Of a stretch of DNA of 64,000 bases, positions 30,029-40,499 are shown piece by piece. Made by a program: the position numbers and the translations under genes. The stretch comes from Siphonodentalium dalli (Eukaryota > Mollusca > Scaphopoda > Gadilida > Siphonodentaliidae): positions 56,247,762 to 56,311,761 of the forward strand of contig CP136061.1 in NCBI GenBank assembly GCA_032622095.1. The letters are read 5' to 3'. The notes beneath the pieces are model-generated. The model saw nothing but the letters and a program-made list of their open reading frames with translations, ran no database searches and was not told the DNA's origin. The stretch's first letter is position 1; every line of letters starts with the position of its first letter.

Positions 30029-30108
30029 ACCAAATATTCGAAAAGAAAAACTCTTGATTGCTAAGTGAGATTTTCCAAAGTGAGATTTTCCTTTTGAAAA
30101 AAAATAAT

Positions 30109-30401
30109 TCTAAGTCCATTTTCATTTTTTCGATCAAAAATGTCACATCAATGACAGGAACATCTATCCTCAGGCTGGGAACTATGGCCCAGTACCCCCC
30201 AGACATGGGCACTATGGCCCAGTACCCCCCCAGACATGGGCACTATGGCCCAGTACCCCCCCAGACATGGGCACTATGGCCCATGGGCCATAGTGCCCAT
30301 GTCTGGGGGGGTACTGGGCCATAGTGCCCATGTCTGGGGGGTACTGGGCCATAGTGCCCATGTCTGGGGGGTACTGGGCCATAGTGCCCACCATTACTAC
30401 T
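30109..30401 (-). repeat. Polinton right terminal inverted repeat
   Basis: Reverse complement of 13076-13365, differing by a few single-base indels in the poly-C runs. It has the same internal inverted array of about 31-bp units around GGCCCATGGGCC. The near-identity of the two ends argues that the copy is young or recently gene-converted. Confidence 0.93.
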
Positions 30402-30407
30402 AACATT
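30402..30407. repeat. Right Polinton target-site duplication (AACATT)
   Basis: Second copy of the 6-bp duplication; see 13070-13075. Confidence 0.93.
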
Positions 30408-30901
30408 TTAAGCAATCATTCTTCCCCTTCGTTGCAACTTCATGGAACAAACTACCCACATATATAACGGATGCTGAAAATCTTCTAGATTTTAAGGATA
30501 ACCTAAATATGATAGAGCCCACCAGAAAGCCGCCTAAATATTTTGAATCAGGAAACCGAAAATATAGTATTTTCCACTGTAGGATAAGAAACTCCTGCAG
30601 TGATCTCCGCTTAGATATGTTCGAAAATTATATAGCAGATACCCCAAACTGTAAATGTGGATACGAATATGAAAGTGATATGCACTTTTTCCTAAATTGC
30701 CCCCTATATAATGTACAAAGGTTAGAACTATACCGTAAACTGGACGACCTCAACTTTAAAATTAACAATTACAAGCAATTACTTTGGGGAAACTCAAGTG
30801 AAACTCCATCAAGGAATGAAAAGATGTTCCGCATTGTTCAGGCATATATAGCTGCAACAAAGCGTTTTGAACCGGACAATACTGATACTGATACTGAATA
30901 A
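30408..30901 (+). pseudogene. LINE ORF, C-terminal piece
   Basis: Continues the frame interrupted at 13075. It ends in a Cys/His cluster (CKCGYEYESDMHFFLNCPLY), typical of the C-terminus of CR1/Jockey-type LINE proteins, and a TAA at 30899-30901. Downstream to 31250 is the LINE 3' UTR, with AATAAA near 31233. Confidence 0.8.
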
Positions 30902-31250
30902 ATAATTGTCTGACTACATTAAAGCTACGGACCAAACAAATGTAAACATATAGCACATAATACCCTTCAAAACAAAGGCCACTATTTCTCAGTTTCTATT
31001 TCCATGGAGAGAGAGAGAGGGCGGGCAGAACGCTAGTATTATACAAACACAGAACCGGATTATCACACACTCTTTACACAAGTTATCTTCTCTTTTGTAG
31101 ACCAAATTTGCAACCTTATCATGTATATTTTCTCTGTCATCTTGTTAAATTCATATATATATATTGTATCTGGGAGCAGGGACATTGTAAGTTGTTAAAA
31201 CTTGTACCCCAATCCCGTTGTAATGAATTTACAATAAAATATGTTTAAAG

Positions 31251-31259
31251 TAAGTAACC
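31251..31259. repeat. Right target-site duplication of the LINE (TAAGTAACC)
   Basis: Matches 10676-10684; it sets the 3' boundary of the LINE. Confidence 0.6.
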
Positions 31260-32820
31260 GTTGTACGAGTTCATTCCGAGCTACAACCCTCGAGTTGATT
31301 ATGTCGGGTTTTCGTCGGTGACCCACTTTCACGCGTAACGCTGAGCATGTGAATATCGAGGAGGATATTTTTGCTGTACAATATGGGTGGAAGTTTTTAT
31401 CCGGGTCAACAGGCGACTGTGTAGAGTTCCATTAAACAAGAAAATATGCTCGTGTCGGAGGAATATTTTTCATTTATCAGCCCATAAATACAAACAAATT
31501 TGATTAAACACTGGAGTTTTGACGATCATGCAATAGAACCATTATATACACACACAATGAACTCGGAAAATATTTGAATTATGGCACATTGCATGGGTAT
31601 ATATCATAAAAATTACACTTTCCGTCCGTCAATGTTAACCGTTGTTCGAGTTCTCAACCGTTGTTCGAGTTCACGGATCTCCAGTGTGATATTTAAAGTC
31701 CAGACATCCACAAACAAGATGTGAAGTCACAACCACTAATACCCCTGTCACACTCAGGCCGGCGCTCTCACTGCGCTGCAAAAGTACCAACATACGAGTA
31801 ACACGCAGGAGGAGCTCCGAAAACTGTCGAAAATTGTCAAACTTTTAAAACAAAGTAAGCTCCTATTGCGTTCCTACTTTGTCAAGTCTCACGCTCTTAG
31901 TGCGTTCAAGTCGCTGTCATTGTGATGCTAGTACGTTCTCAATAAGTTCGCAAAACGTTCTCTGCGCGGGCACGGAGAGTATAGATAGCGCCTCATGCGT
32001 TCTCCAGTCATAGTCATTTCACCCAAACCTTGGGTGTTTATTTCACACGACTTTCTGGGATAACCTGTGTGTCGACTGAGAACATGCGTGCCAATTGAGG
32101 AGAACACGCGAAGGATTTGTGTAAATGTTAGCCCAAACGACATTTCGAAGTAACGACTGCTTTGTTGTTTATTTCGAGGAATAATACCGCATCATATGAA
32201 TTCAGCCCAAATATATTGACAGGTGTCAAGGGTCTAACTCTATACTGAGCAATAAAAAACTAATATAATAAATACCGAGTATATTTAATTTTAACGCCAA
32301 TGGGTCGTTTATGTGCGTTTAAGAGTGTATTTATGCTTAAAGCAAAGTGAAATAACGATCTTAAAATGAATTGGCCGGTATATTTTATTAGTTATCAGGG
32401 TTACCAGGGTCGTAGTTGCATAAATTACAATATATTTTTATGCTAAGATAATTGCGTGGTAATTTGTTGGTTAATGGATTGATCGGTGATCATGTTAACA
32501 CAAATCCCATATATGGAAAGTGACTTGCGCATGCGCAAAACAGATACAATGGTCTAATTTTCCAATGCCGATGACAATCGAAGCGGACGCGATGTGCATT
32601 TTAATTCTTTCATTACGACTGTTTTGGCGTCCTAATCTATTAAAATATTCTTCTATATCTTGGAAGGTGTTCTGGAAGGATTATTTCAATATGTGTATAT
32701 CGGATTAACCTTCCAAAAAGATGAGTTTGACGCCTGTATTTCTTGGCATGAATATTAACGAGCGCTCGTCTGCAAGTAGGTCATCTGGATTCGGAATTGG
32801 CGTGTTTTTGTGAAAATGTC
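31260..32820. other. No gene seen; partial copy of a foldback terminus
   Basis: At about 31740-31800 the sequence CTGTCACACTCAGGCCGGCGCT matches the ends of the large foldback at 45.34-47.09 kb, so a fragment of that family lies here. GTTCGAGTTC motifs recur near 31265, 31635 and 31660. No ORF with recognisable motifs. Confidence 0.5.
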
Positions 32821-32827
32821 AAATTCA

Positions 32828-33148
32828 ATTTCTTCCATCTAAAACATAATTACGCGCTGGACTCGGTCATTTTAGGAACATATATGTATCACACGCACAT
32901 ACACCAAGTCTCAGCCTAAAAGTTTGAAAAATGACAGTTTTATCGACATAAATCGATGTTAATGGTAAATTCAAATTTCCATGTTAAATTTTATCATTGA
33001 AAAAAATTCATTTCTTCCATCTAAAACATAATTGCGTGCTGTACTCTGTCATTTTACGAATATGTAGCTATCCCACCAACACACTCCAAGTCTCAGCTTA
33101 AAATTTTGAAAAATGACAGTTTTATCGACATAAATCAATTTTAATGCC
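32828..33148. repeat. Two tandem diverged copies of a roughly 180-bp repeat
   Basis: TTCTTCCATCTAAAACATAA opens copies at about 32830 and 33012, each running to TTTTATCGACATAAATC. The second copy is interrupted by the element that starts at 33155. Confidence 0.75.
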
Positions 33149-34123
33149 AATAATGAGGGTGACGACCCCCCTTTTCGTACGCCGGATGCGGGGTCTGTTA
33201 TGGCGTATTCCGGATGCCAGACCACCGTACGCCGGATGCCGTCAGGCACATATATCGGATGCCGGATACTTCCATTGATAATTTTTCTTGACGTTAAACA
33301 GCAAAAACACAACGAAATTACGTCCGCTAATTTAGATTTCTTTGCTCGGACACTCTATTTCCCACAATTTAGCTAATTATACGTCTCGTTATCACATCTG
33401 ACATATCTAAATAGTGATAATTAATATTTAGTACCTACTGTTAAAATAAATCGCAATGCTGATCTGCGATATCGGTTTGTTATATTATCCGATAGAATTG
33501 TCGCCCATCTGATGTCTGCTTGGCAATAATTTTGAATATGTAATTAATTTTTAATAAATTTTGAAAAATGTATTTAGAAGCCTGCATGCGACTTCAATTT
33601 AATAACACCATTAAAACTTCAACGGAGAAGACAATCTAAGTACAATCAGGGCGGTGTTGACAAAAGAATATGCCCTGGCCTTGGCGAATGGCGAATGGGT
33701 TAAGACACTCGGAGTCTCGAACTACAGGTTCAAAGTTGCACTGAAGAGGCTTGAAAAAGATCCCGAGTCTCCAAATGGAAGATTTTTTACAGGCGGAGAC
33801 GGAGAAAGAGTGGCATGGACATATGTACTGTATCGACATGGAATGCAGGGAGGCGACAAGTGCCAAATATTTACAAGTTCACGGATATGAAATAATATGC
33901 TACAAAATATAATTGGGCGGGACCATGAGTGCCCGTGCCTCACAAATGCTTCAATAATTAATCACTGATCAAATTGCATGATATTGCGAGTGTGTGGTGT
34001 GACATGATGAGGTATTTGTAAACATGAATTATTATAATCTTAACTCCTAGAGTTATGTGAAATCATAACATTGTTAGATTTATTATACTATACTGCACAT
34101 GTATAATGCTATACGTTTGTTAA

Positions 34124-34571
34124 AGGTACTCAATCCGAATAAACGCTCGCAAATTACTATTTCCTTGGCTTCGGGGGGGGGGGGGGTAAAACATATTTGA
34201 TTCGAGTCGAGGAACCCATCCATCACAGCTCAGAGTGATCAAATATCGATGTTTGAAATATATTATTTTAGGTGGCCCAATAGACAGTCAACGAGAAGAA
34301 TTCCATTGACCAAATTGCGGGTAAAGATGGATAACTCTAAAATCAAGTGGCTTTTTGTGTTAGATATTTGACAAACCGGCAAAATTTCGTTGAACAAAAT
34401 GTTGATAAATAACAGGTTTTGCAGGGTTTTGTGGAATTTTATACTATAGTTGATTGTGCTTTTCGTTATATTTGGGCAATTATTAGATTATGATAACTGA
34501 AGCGGCATTTCAAAACATGTTGTCGTTTTTGTTGGAATGTGATGATATGGAGACCCTCTGATTGAGTACCT
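34124..34571 (+). mobile_element. piggyBac-like MITE (TTAA target), copy 1
   Basis: AGGTACTCAATCC...GATTGAGTACCT ends flanked by TTAA on both sides (34120-34123 and 34572-34575). It is similar in reverse orientation to 50537-50972. It has a G-tract near 34165 and no transposase ORF. Confidence 0.8.
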
Positions 34572-34803
34572 TTAATTTGAAATATTAAATATTAAAAAGA
34601 TGTTAGTTTTCTATTTGCGTGTCCCTGGTGTTCAATACTACCGTGTACGACCATGAACGGTCACCCAAGATTTGCTATATATGTGGTTTCCGCACGTATG
34701 CCACTTCAACTTCTCCTCATTCAGTATATTATACCACTCCTGTCATTTGGAACATGGTCTATGCCTTTCACCCCCACCCAATACGCCCTATCATGTCATT
34801 ATA

Positions 34804-35052
34804 ACTCGCGGCCATATTAGATCCACCATGCATGCAGGTCCGGTTCCATGGTATCAGAGATTCTTCCATGCAGTCCCGGTTGTTTTATTGCTACAGATCA
34901 AAGTTCTGGCCGGGAGTAGCATTTCCATATGTGGAGCTTTTGAATATTCATGACTTCCATTTATGTCATATATGGAAATGCTACTCCAAAACTTTGAACT
35001 GTAGCAGTAAAACCACGGAACCGGACCTGGTGGATCCAATATGGCCGCGAGT
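34804..35052. repeat. Foldback element, about 250 bp
   Basis: ACTCGCGGCCATATT at the left pairs with AATATGGCCGCGAGT at the right. Inner blocks (GGTCCGGTTCC / GGAACCGGACC, and AGTAGCATTTCCATAT / ATATGGAAATGCTACT) are also complementary. A long hairpin is predicted; it is likely a MITE. Confidence 0.8.
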
Positions 35053-35566
35053 AAGTTAGATATATATAGGGCGTATATATATATGTATGATATGAGATCA
35101 TACATTTAGTAAAAAGTTTAATCTTTCCGTAAAGCTGCTAAATCAAATCATTACTAGTCAATACGGAGACTAATTCCAATACCTCATGCCAACGTTCACT
35201 TCGTTCCCGAGTCTGTTTTCAATAAATTTAATCAAATAGTATTCCGGATGCCGCCTCTCTGTTATGGCGTATTCCGGATGCCGGGGTCCATTTTAAGCCG
35301 GATGCCGGATGCCAGGGGGAGGGGGGTCGTCACCCTCAATAATGGCAAATGGAGTGTTAAATAAATTTTAGGCCAATTAGGGCCCTGCGAATGTTTTCTG
35401 ACCTGTTCTATATTGGTCACTAGAGTTCATATTTGACCGGTTACACCTGATAATTATGCTACAGTATAGTCGCGTTACTTTATAGGTCAACATTGGTCAT
35501 TATCACTTGACAAATTTATTTTGGTCTATCGTATCAACCCCTATTTTTTCCCGCGCGTAGCCTGAC

Positions 35567-35903
35567 TACCGCTATTCTCAAAGTAATTGACCAGAAAAAC
35601 GGGGTGATACCCCGGTCATGACCACGGTGATACCGGTAATAAACGGTAGCTGTATCGAGGCGGTCATGGCAGTGGAATTACGGTATTGGGCGATGATACC
35701 GCGGTCTTTTAGCGGGCACCGCATTAATTTTTTTGAATACCGCAGTGATTTTCATGGAACACTTTGAGGGGAGGTATTTACTCCCACATACGTTAACAAG
35801 CGGTATCAGTACCGCGGTATTGGAGGATACCGCGGTATAGTACCGCAGTATTAACGGGGTGACACCACGTTGCTGGTGGTCAATTACTTTAAGTATAGCG
35901 GTA
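35567..35903. repeat. Foldback MITE with ACCGCGGTAT-rich core
   Basis: Arms CCGCTATTCTCAAAGTAATT and AATTACTTTAAGTATAGCGG are flanked by TA, consistent with a TA-target MITE of about 337 bp. The AAAGTAATTGACCA arm motif is shared with the tandem foldbacks at 36.76-37.24 kb. Confidence 0.7.
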
Positions 35904-35904
35904 A

Positions 35905-36510
35905 GTGTCAACATTGGTCATTATCGCTCCACTAATTTGTATCGTTTCATCGGTATGAATTCCATATCCAATTATCCACATATAACCAACCCAACCTCTA
36001 ATCCCGGTCCAATTTATTTATTTCTTTCATCGGTATATTCACGTAACGTAATATTTTATCACGTGATATTTGTACTTATATGTCTATGGTATTACTATAG
36101 TATACTGTATACGTATATCAATTGCTATTCCTATCTATATAATCCTGGTGCCATCTATAAAGATAGATAATTTCAGACTCCTCCCCCCCCCCCCCCATTT
36201 TACATCATTGCTGCTTTAGTACAGTCGCGATGCAACATCGCTCCACTAATTTATGTCAGTTCATCGGTACAAACCACTTTTTCTCCGAGTCCATATAACC
36301 AACCCAACATCTTATAGATGACTATTCTGGCACTATATAGAGATGACTAAGATTCTGACACCCCCCCTATTTTATAGCCATGTTGCAACAGTAGAGTTCA
36401 GATGCATATTATGTCAACATCGGTCGTTATCGCTCTACAAATTTATATCGGTTCAACCCTTAGTTCCCTGTATCGCCCACCCCTCCCTCAGTTTATTTTT
36501 TCAGTTGTAT
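35905..36510. repeat. Three diverged copies of a GCTCCACTAATTTATATCGG repeat
   Basis: Related blocks begin near 35915, 36230 and 36420 (CATTATCGCTCCACTAATTT type). Each is followed by a GTTCATCGGTA-like segment and ACCAACCCAAC. The poly-C tract near 36185 lies in the first copy. No gene. Confidence 0.6.
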
Positions 36511-36762
36511 TATAGTCTCATTACGTACACATTTTATCTTTTCTAACTTTTGCTTCAACGCGTTGAGTTCCGCTGCAGACAATATAAAACTGACAACATT
36601 TTGAAATGTAAGCAGGCTTCAAACTCATCTTATCCAAGAAAAACTCTGGTTACATAAGAAATTTGTGTATAAGGTGTACGCGCATTTGTCGCGTTAAAAA
36701 CAAAAGGTCCCAAGTCAAGGTCCAAATCCCCAACACACTGATGTGAGGTTTAACTCCATCTA

Positions 36763-37242
36763 CATACAGTAATGTCCAAAGTAATTGATCACTTAACCAC
36801 AGCAAAATAATGGGTATTTTTTCATGATTTTAAATCCTGAAAAATTACCCATAATTCTGCTGTGGTTAAGTGGTCAATTACTTTGGGCATTACTGTAACC
36901 AATATAAGGATTTGAGGTGTAATAATAACTCAATCCTCATACAGTAATGTCCAAAGTAATCGACCACTTAACCACAGCATAATTATTGGTAATTTGTCAG
37001 GATTTTAAATGCTGAAAAAATACCCATAATTCTGCTGTGGTTAAGTGGTCAATTACTTTGGGCATTAATGTAACCAATATAAGGATTTGAGGTGTAATGA
37101 TAACTCAATCCTCATACAGTAATGTACAAAGTAATTGACCACAGCTGAATAATGGGTAATTTGTCAGGATTTTAAATGCTGAAAAATTACCAATAATTCT
37201 GATGTGGTTAAGTGGTCAATTACTTTGGGCATTACTGTAACC
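36763..37242. repeat. Three tandem palindromic MITE copies (TA-flanked)
   Basis: Three units of about 130 bp (36763-36896, 36941-37071, 37117-37242). Each starts CAGTAATGTCCAAAGTAAT and ends ATTACTTTGGGCATTACTG with TA on each side, and each is a near-complete hairpin. They are separated by about 45-bp spacers (ACCAATATAAGGATTTGAGG) that are themselves repeated, so the whole roughly 177-bp unit was tandemly duplicated. Confidence 0.85.
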
Positions 37243-38240
37243 AATATAAGGATGTGAGGTTTAATGAGAACTCCATCCACATAACTAATAAATATGTGTG
37301 AAAATTAAACCAAAAAAAATAAATTCCATGATGGCGTCCAATATGGACTGCCTAATTCTGCTCCAAAACATGTATATTGAATATATGGTTGTTTATCAAT
37401 TGGGGGAAACTGATTATTTCAATGATATTTTCATTAACTGCATGGGATCCAAAACCCGACTTACGGGAGCTCGCTTCGTGCACGACTGTATCTTAAGCAT
37501 ATGTGCATATTTAATGAGCCAACAATTGGAATCCAAATAGAGAAGATTGGCACGTTGACCCTGCGCATAGACATCATTGATGATCTCTATGGGAATCAAA
37601 ATTGACATTTAATAGACAATTTCGATTAACCGCAATAACTTAAGGAATCTCTAATTATGATTAAGCCCAATGAGAATGCAATAAGACATTTCTTATTACC
37701 CTTAACCGCAATTACTTCCCATTGCACTTTAACACAATTAATATCTCTCCCCCCCCCCCCCCCAACAGCTTATCAATACCACTCAGGACAGTGGGTGTTT
37801 TTCCTCAATTAATTGAATCTCTTGTTAGTGACCATAAATCTATACCTTCGGTTTTGCCGAATAACCGAACAAATGTTGTCAACTGTTTCCACGTTTATTC
37901 TCACTTATACCGTTTTTATATCCGTTTTATCCTATTTGTTGTTGTGTATTGCATTACTTTGATAAAGTCTGCGCTTGTGTTATTCTCACAAAAGGTAATG
38001 CGTGTTTACATTTCACAATTCCGCCTTACAGTCTGCGAGTGCGACGGAAAAAATTTCCACATGTCCGAGCGCCATTGGCATTGATTCCTTAAATACGAGA
38101 CTATTTAATCGAATGAGGTCAAATATTCGCATATAACTTGACTCATATGTTATTCTGCACAATTCTGGCCAGTGCCGACTTTCATTTCGCATTACTTTCG
38201 TTTTTATCGAAATATAACCGTTTTCTATGGAGATTCCCAT
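37243..38240. other. No gene seen
   Basis: Poly-C tract near 37748. ORFs here show no recognisable motif. Confidence 0.4.
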
Positions 38241-39200
38241 GTAAATTTGTTCAACCAAAAAAATTCATAGTTTTGCCAATTTCAAGCTAGTTTAATACTT
38301 TATAGCATGGTCAGGGCATAATCTGGCCTATCGAGTGATGGTAGACGTTCCTTCAGTGTGCACAACAAATATTTGGTCCCAACGAAGCAGGCTAAAATCC
38401 TGAAATTTGTCAATTGACTTTGAGTGTGAAGAAAATATTCATTTAAACTTCCAAAATTGGTTGAAATATGCTCAACAACATTCAGTTGAATGGTGACATT
38501 ATTTATAGTCACCGACTAACTTCCACGATGAATAAAATTTGTTTTTATTGATGACAATTATGTCGCGAGTCATAAAAATGTTAATTTTCTGAAGAAAAAA
38601 ATTTCATTGTTTCGCCAATTTCAAGCTAGTATTGAGCATGGTCAGGGCATTACATATAATGATTAAGATTGCTAAAGAACTGAAATAATGAAATGGGAAA
38701 CTTTTACTGACATCTGGTAAGGATTGAGGAGCAGATGCTAGAGGCCCCCACCCCACCCCCATGGAAGACGGAATACCACTTAACACAGAAGTTGGAATAC
38801 GGAATACCATATGGAATACATAAAAATATATGAAAACTTCATTTTTTGGAAGGTCGGCGTACGAATACCGGTATTTTTGGAATACCGAATACCTCCTAAC
38901 AGAGGGGCCGGAAATACGGCGTACCTCATAACAGGGCATGGAATACGGCATACGAAAAAGGGGGGTGGGGGCCTCATGCTATGGAGCCTCCGAGCCTCCC
39001 AATATATTGTCTGCTCCACATCTCAATAGAATTCAACAACATTCAGTTGAATGGTGACATTATTTATAGTCACCGACTAACTTCCACGATGAATCAAATT
39101 TGTTTTTATTGGTGACAATTTATGTCGCGAATCATAAAAATGTAAATTTTCTGAAGAAAAAAAATTCATTGGTTTGCGAATTTAAAGCTAGTTTATAGCG
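38240..39200. repeat. Low-copy direct repeats interrupted by a 235-bp element
   Basis: Blocks containing TTCAGTTGAATGGTGACATT and GTCACCGACTAACTTCCACG occur at about 38,478-38,660 and 39,040-39,200, with a partial copy at 38,255-38,330. Between them sits an independent mobile element (38741-38975). Confidence 0.75.
38741..38975. mobile_element. 235-bp MITE with 6-bp target duplication
   Basis: Ends GAGGCCCCCACCCC and GGGGTGGGGGCCTC, flanked by ATGCTA at 38735-38740 and 38976-38981. The interior is rich in GGAATACGGNATACC-type motifs, recalling the sub-terminal TATTCCGGATGCC motifs of the 33155-35337 element. The two may belong to one family with 6-bp duplications. Confidence 0.78.
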
Positions 39201-39930
39201 AACATGGGAACCAAGGTACAATTTATGCCATTTAGGCACACTTCAGAGTGAAATCTGGGCTTATATTTCGGCGAGAATCCAAATCTAGATTCTCGCAAAT
39301 TACCCTGGATTCTCATGAAAAAGTATATATGGATTCTCGCAAAATCAGATGAAATATATGCCCTAGTGGAAATATAGCAAATCGTTTAATGCTTTAGATT
39401 TTTTTTTTTCGGAGATTTATATATATGTTTAAAGACATATTATGGAATTTTTCGGGAGCGAGAAATTGATAAGTTAGTGCTCAGGCACTTTTCCAACGTG
39501 GGGAATGTTATCATTCTACTAACATCACTGAAAATTTCCAAAAAGATCTACCACACCACTTCATATAGAACATCGTCTGAACTACTCCAAATTGTAAATA
39601 TTTACATCTCGATTCGGGGCGCAACTATCGGCTGTAATTAAACAAAAATCATTTTGCCATCGAGAGTCATTGCATTTAACTAATATATAAGAATGACGTT
39701 GTGTAACATCCATTTGGATTAATATTCGTAACAAATAACTACTTTGAGAAAGATTATTCTTAATTTCTATTTATTTGATCACTCTGCCCGGTGTCTGCCG
39801 GAGTGTTTCACATCACTTTAATCAAGGAAGACTGTTAAGAAAAACTGCATTTCAAGACCACCAAACAACTTTCCTTTTTAGGGCCACCACATCTTCCAAA
39901 TATGTACTTCTTCCATTTTGCTATCAAAGA
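39201..39930. other. No gene seen
   Basis: AT-rich sequence without recognisable ORFs. From about 39,937 to 40,105 the block AGACCGAAAAATGTCGTTAA is repeated four times. Confidence 0.45.
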
Positions 39931-40116
39931 CCGAAAAATGTCGTTAAACTAGAGATCCAAATACCCCCTAAGGGCCCCTCTATCTTGAGATATTAAAGAC
40001 CGAAAAATGTCGTTAAACTATAAAGACCGAAAAATGTCGTTAAACTAGAGATCCAAATACCCCCTATATCTTGAGATATTATAAAGACCGAAAAATGTCA
40101 TTAAACTATTAATTGT

Positions 40117-40402
40117 TGTTGCTGTTGTTTATTAGGGTTTATCGTCATTCTAGCCGCTAGGCCACACACGACGTTGTCAATTTTACGGGTGGAGGAAAGA
40201 CCACGCAGAGGCTCAATTTCACCGGGAAGTTGTTCCACTGCGTGTAGAAACCACCGACCCCCGGAAAGCAATTGACAAACTTGCCCAGATACACGATTCC
40301 GGTCACCCTCCCTATGGTGGGGTTAGAACCAGCTTCGTCAGCGCTGGACGGCCTGGGACGACGTAATCCACCTGGCACTCTACCGACTGGACCACCGGGG
40401 GC
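40117..40402 (-). mobile_element. tRNA-derived SINE
   Basis: Read on the minus strand from 40402: GGTGGTCCAGTCGGTAGAG is an RNA polymerase III A-box region, and GGTTCTAACCCCACC about 60 nt later a B-box, as in a tRNA head. The body ends in a CAACAGCAACAACAA simple-repeat tail (40117-40135). CTATTAA occurs on both sides and may be the target duplication. The tRNA part does not fold cleanly, so it is not a functional tRNA gene. Confidence 0.7.
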
Positions 40403-40499
40403 CCCTATTAAACTGTTAAAGACCGAAAATGTCGTTAAATTGTAAAGTTTGAGCTATTGCCATGGCTTTGTCGTCCGTGTGTATGTGTGTACGTAAGGC

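Larger units (their letters stand above)
28297..30035. repeat. Duplicated divergent-gene cassette, copy B
   Basis: Second copy of the shell described for 26549-28170, with conserved 3' flanks, stem-loops, TATA boxes and promoter boxes but different ORFs. The promoter here has a single copy of the left box (28964-29035) and an inverted right box (29407-29480). Confidence 0.85.
13076..30401. mobile_element. Complete Polinton/Maverick (adintovirus-like) element, 17,326 bp
   Basis: Ends are AGTAGTAATGG...CCATTACTACT with about 290-bp inverted repeats and a 6-bp target duplication. The gene set is that of Polintons: protein-primed PolB, retroviral-type integrase, FtsK/HerA-type packaging ATPase, adenain-like protease, hexon-type major capsid, penton-type minor capsid and small basic core proteins. 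Core genes all read on the minus strand; an accessory zone lies at the right end. The capsid set implies a virion stage, as inferred for this group. Two core genes carry single in-frame TAA codons, so this copy may be recently inserted but defective. Confidence 0.95.
10685..31250 (+). mobile_element. 5'-truncated non-LTR retrotransposon (CR1/Jockey-like LINE), split by a MITE and a Polinton
   Basis: The LINE survives in three pieces: 10685-11946, 12746-13075 and 30408-31250. The encoded protein has the reverse transcriptase palm and the C-terminal zinc-binding-like tail, but the apurinic endonuclease domain is missing, which is typical 5' truncation. The 3' UTR (30902-31250) ends near an AATAAA. 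Both insertions lie within the coding frame, and the frame lines up on their two sides when one target duplication is discounted. So the LINE was in place before the MITE and the Polinton. Confidence 0.85.
33155..35337. mobile_element. 2.2-kb DNA transposon with 6-bp target duplication (superfamily unassigned)
   Basis: Terminal inverted repeats GAGGGTGACGACCCCCC (left) and GGGGGGTCGTCACCCTC (right) are flanked by AATAAT at 33149-33154 and 35338-35343. Sub-terminal CCGGATGCCGGATGCC and TATGGCGTATTCCGGATGCC motifs occur at both ends. A weak ORF at 33654-33890 has no recognisable domain. The element contains a piggyBac-like MITE (34124-34571) and a foldback (34804-35052). No transposase is seen, so it is non-autonomous. 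Confidence 0.8.

Noticed and set aside
10745-30901. The LINE reverse transcriptase as an active gene
   Set aside because: 5'-truncated, frameshifted, with a TAA in motif B, and split by two insertions.
33654-33890. 78-aa ORF in the 33155-35337 element as a transposase fragment
   Set aside because: No catalytic or DNA-binding motif is recognisable; kept only as an unassigned ORF in the element description.
40310-40402. A functional tRNA gene
   Set aside because: A- and B-box-like blocks are present, but a full cloverleaf is not apparent and the unit has a SINE-like tail.
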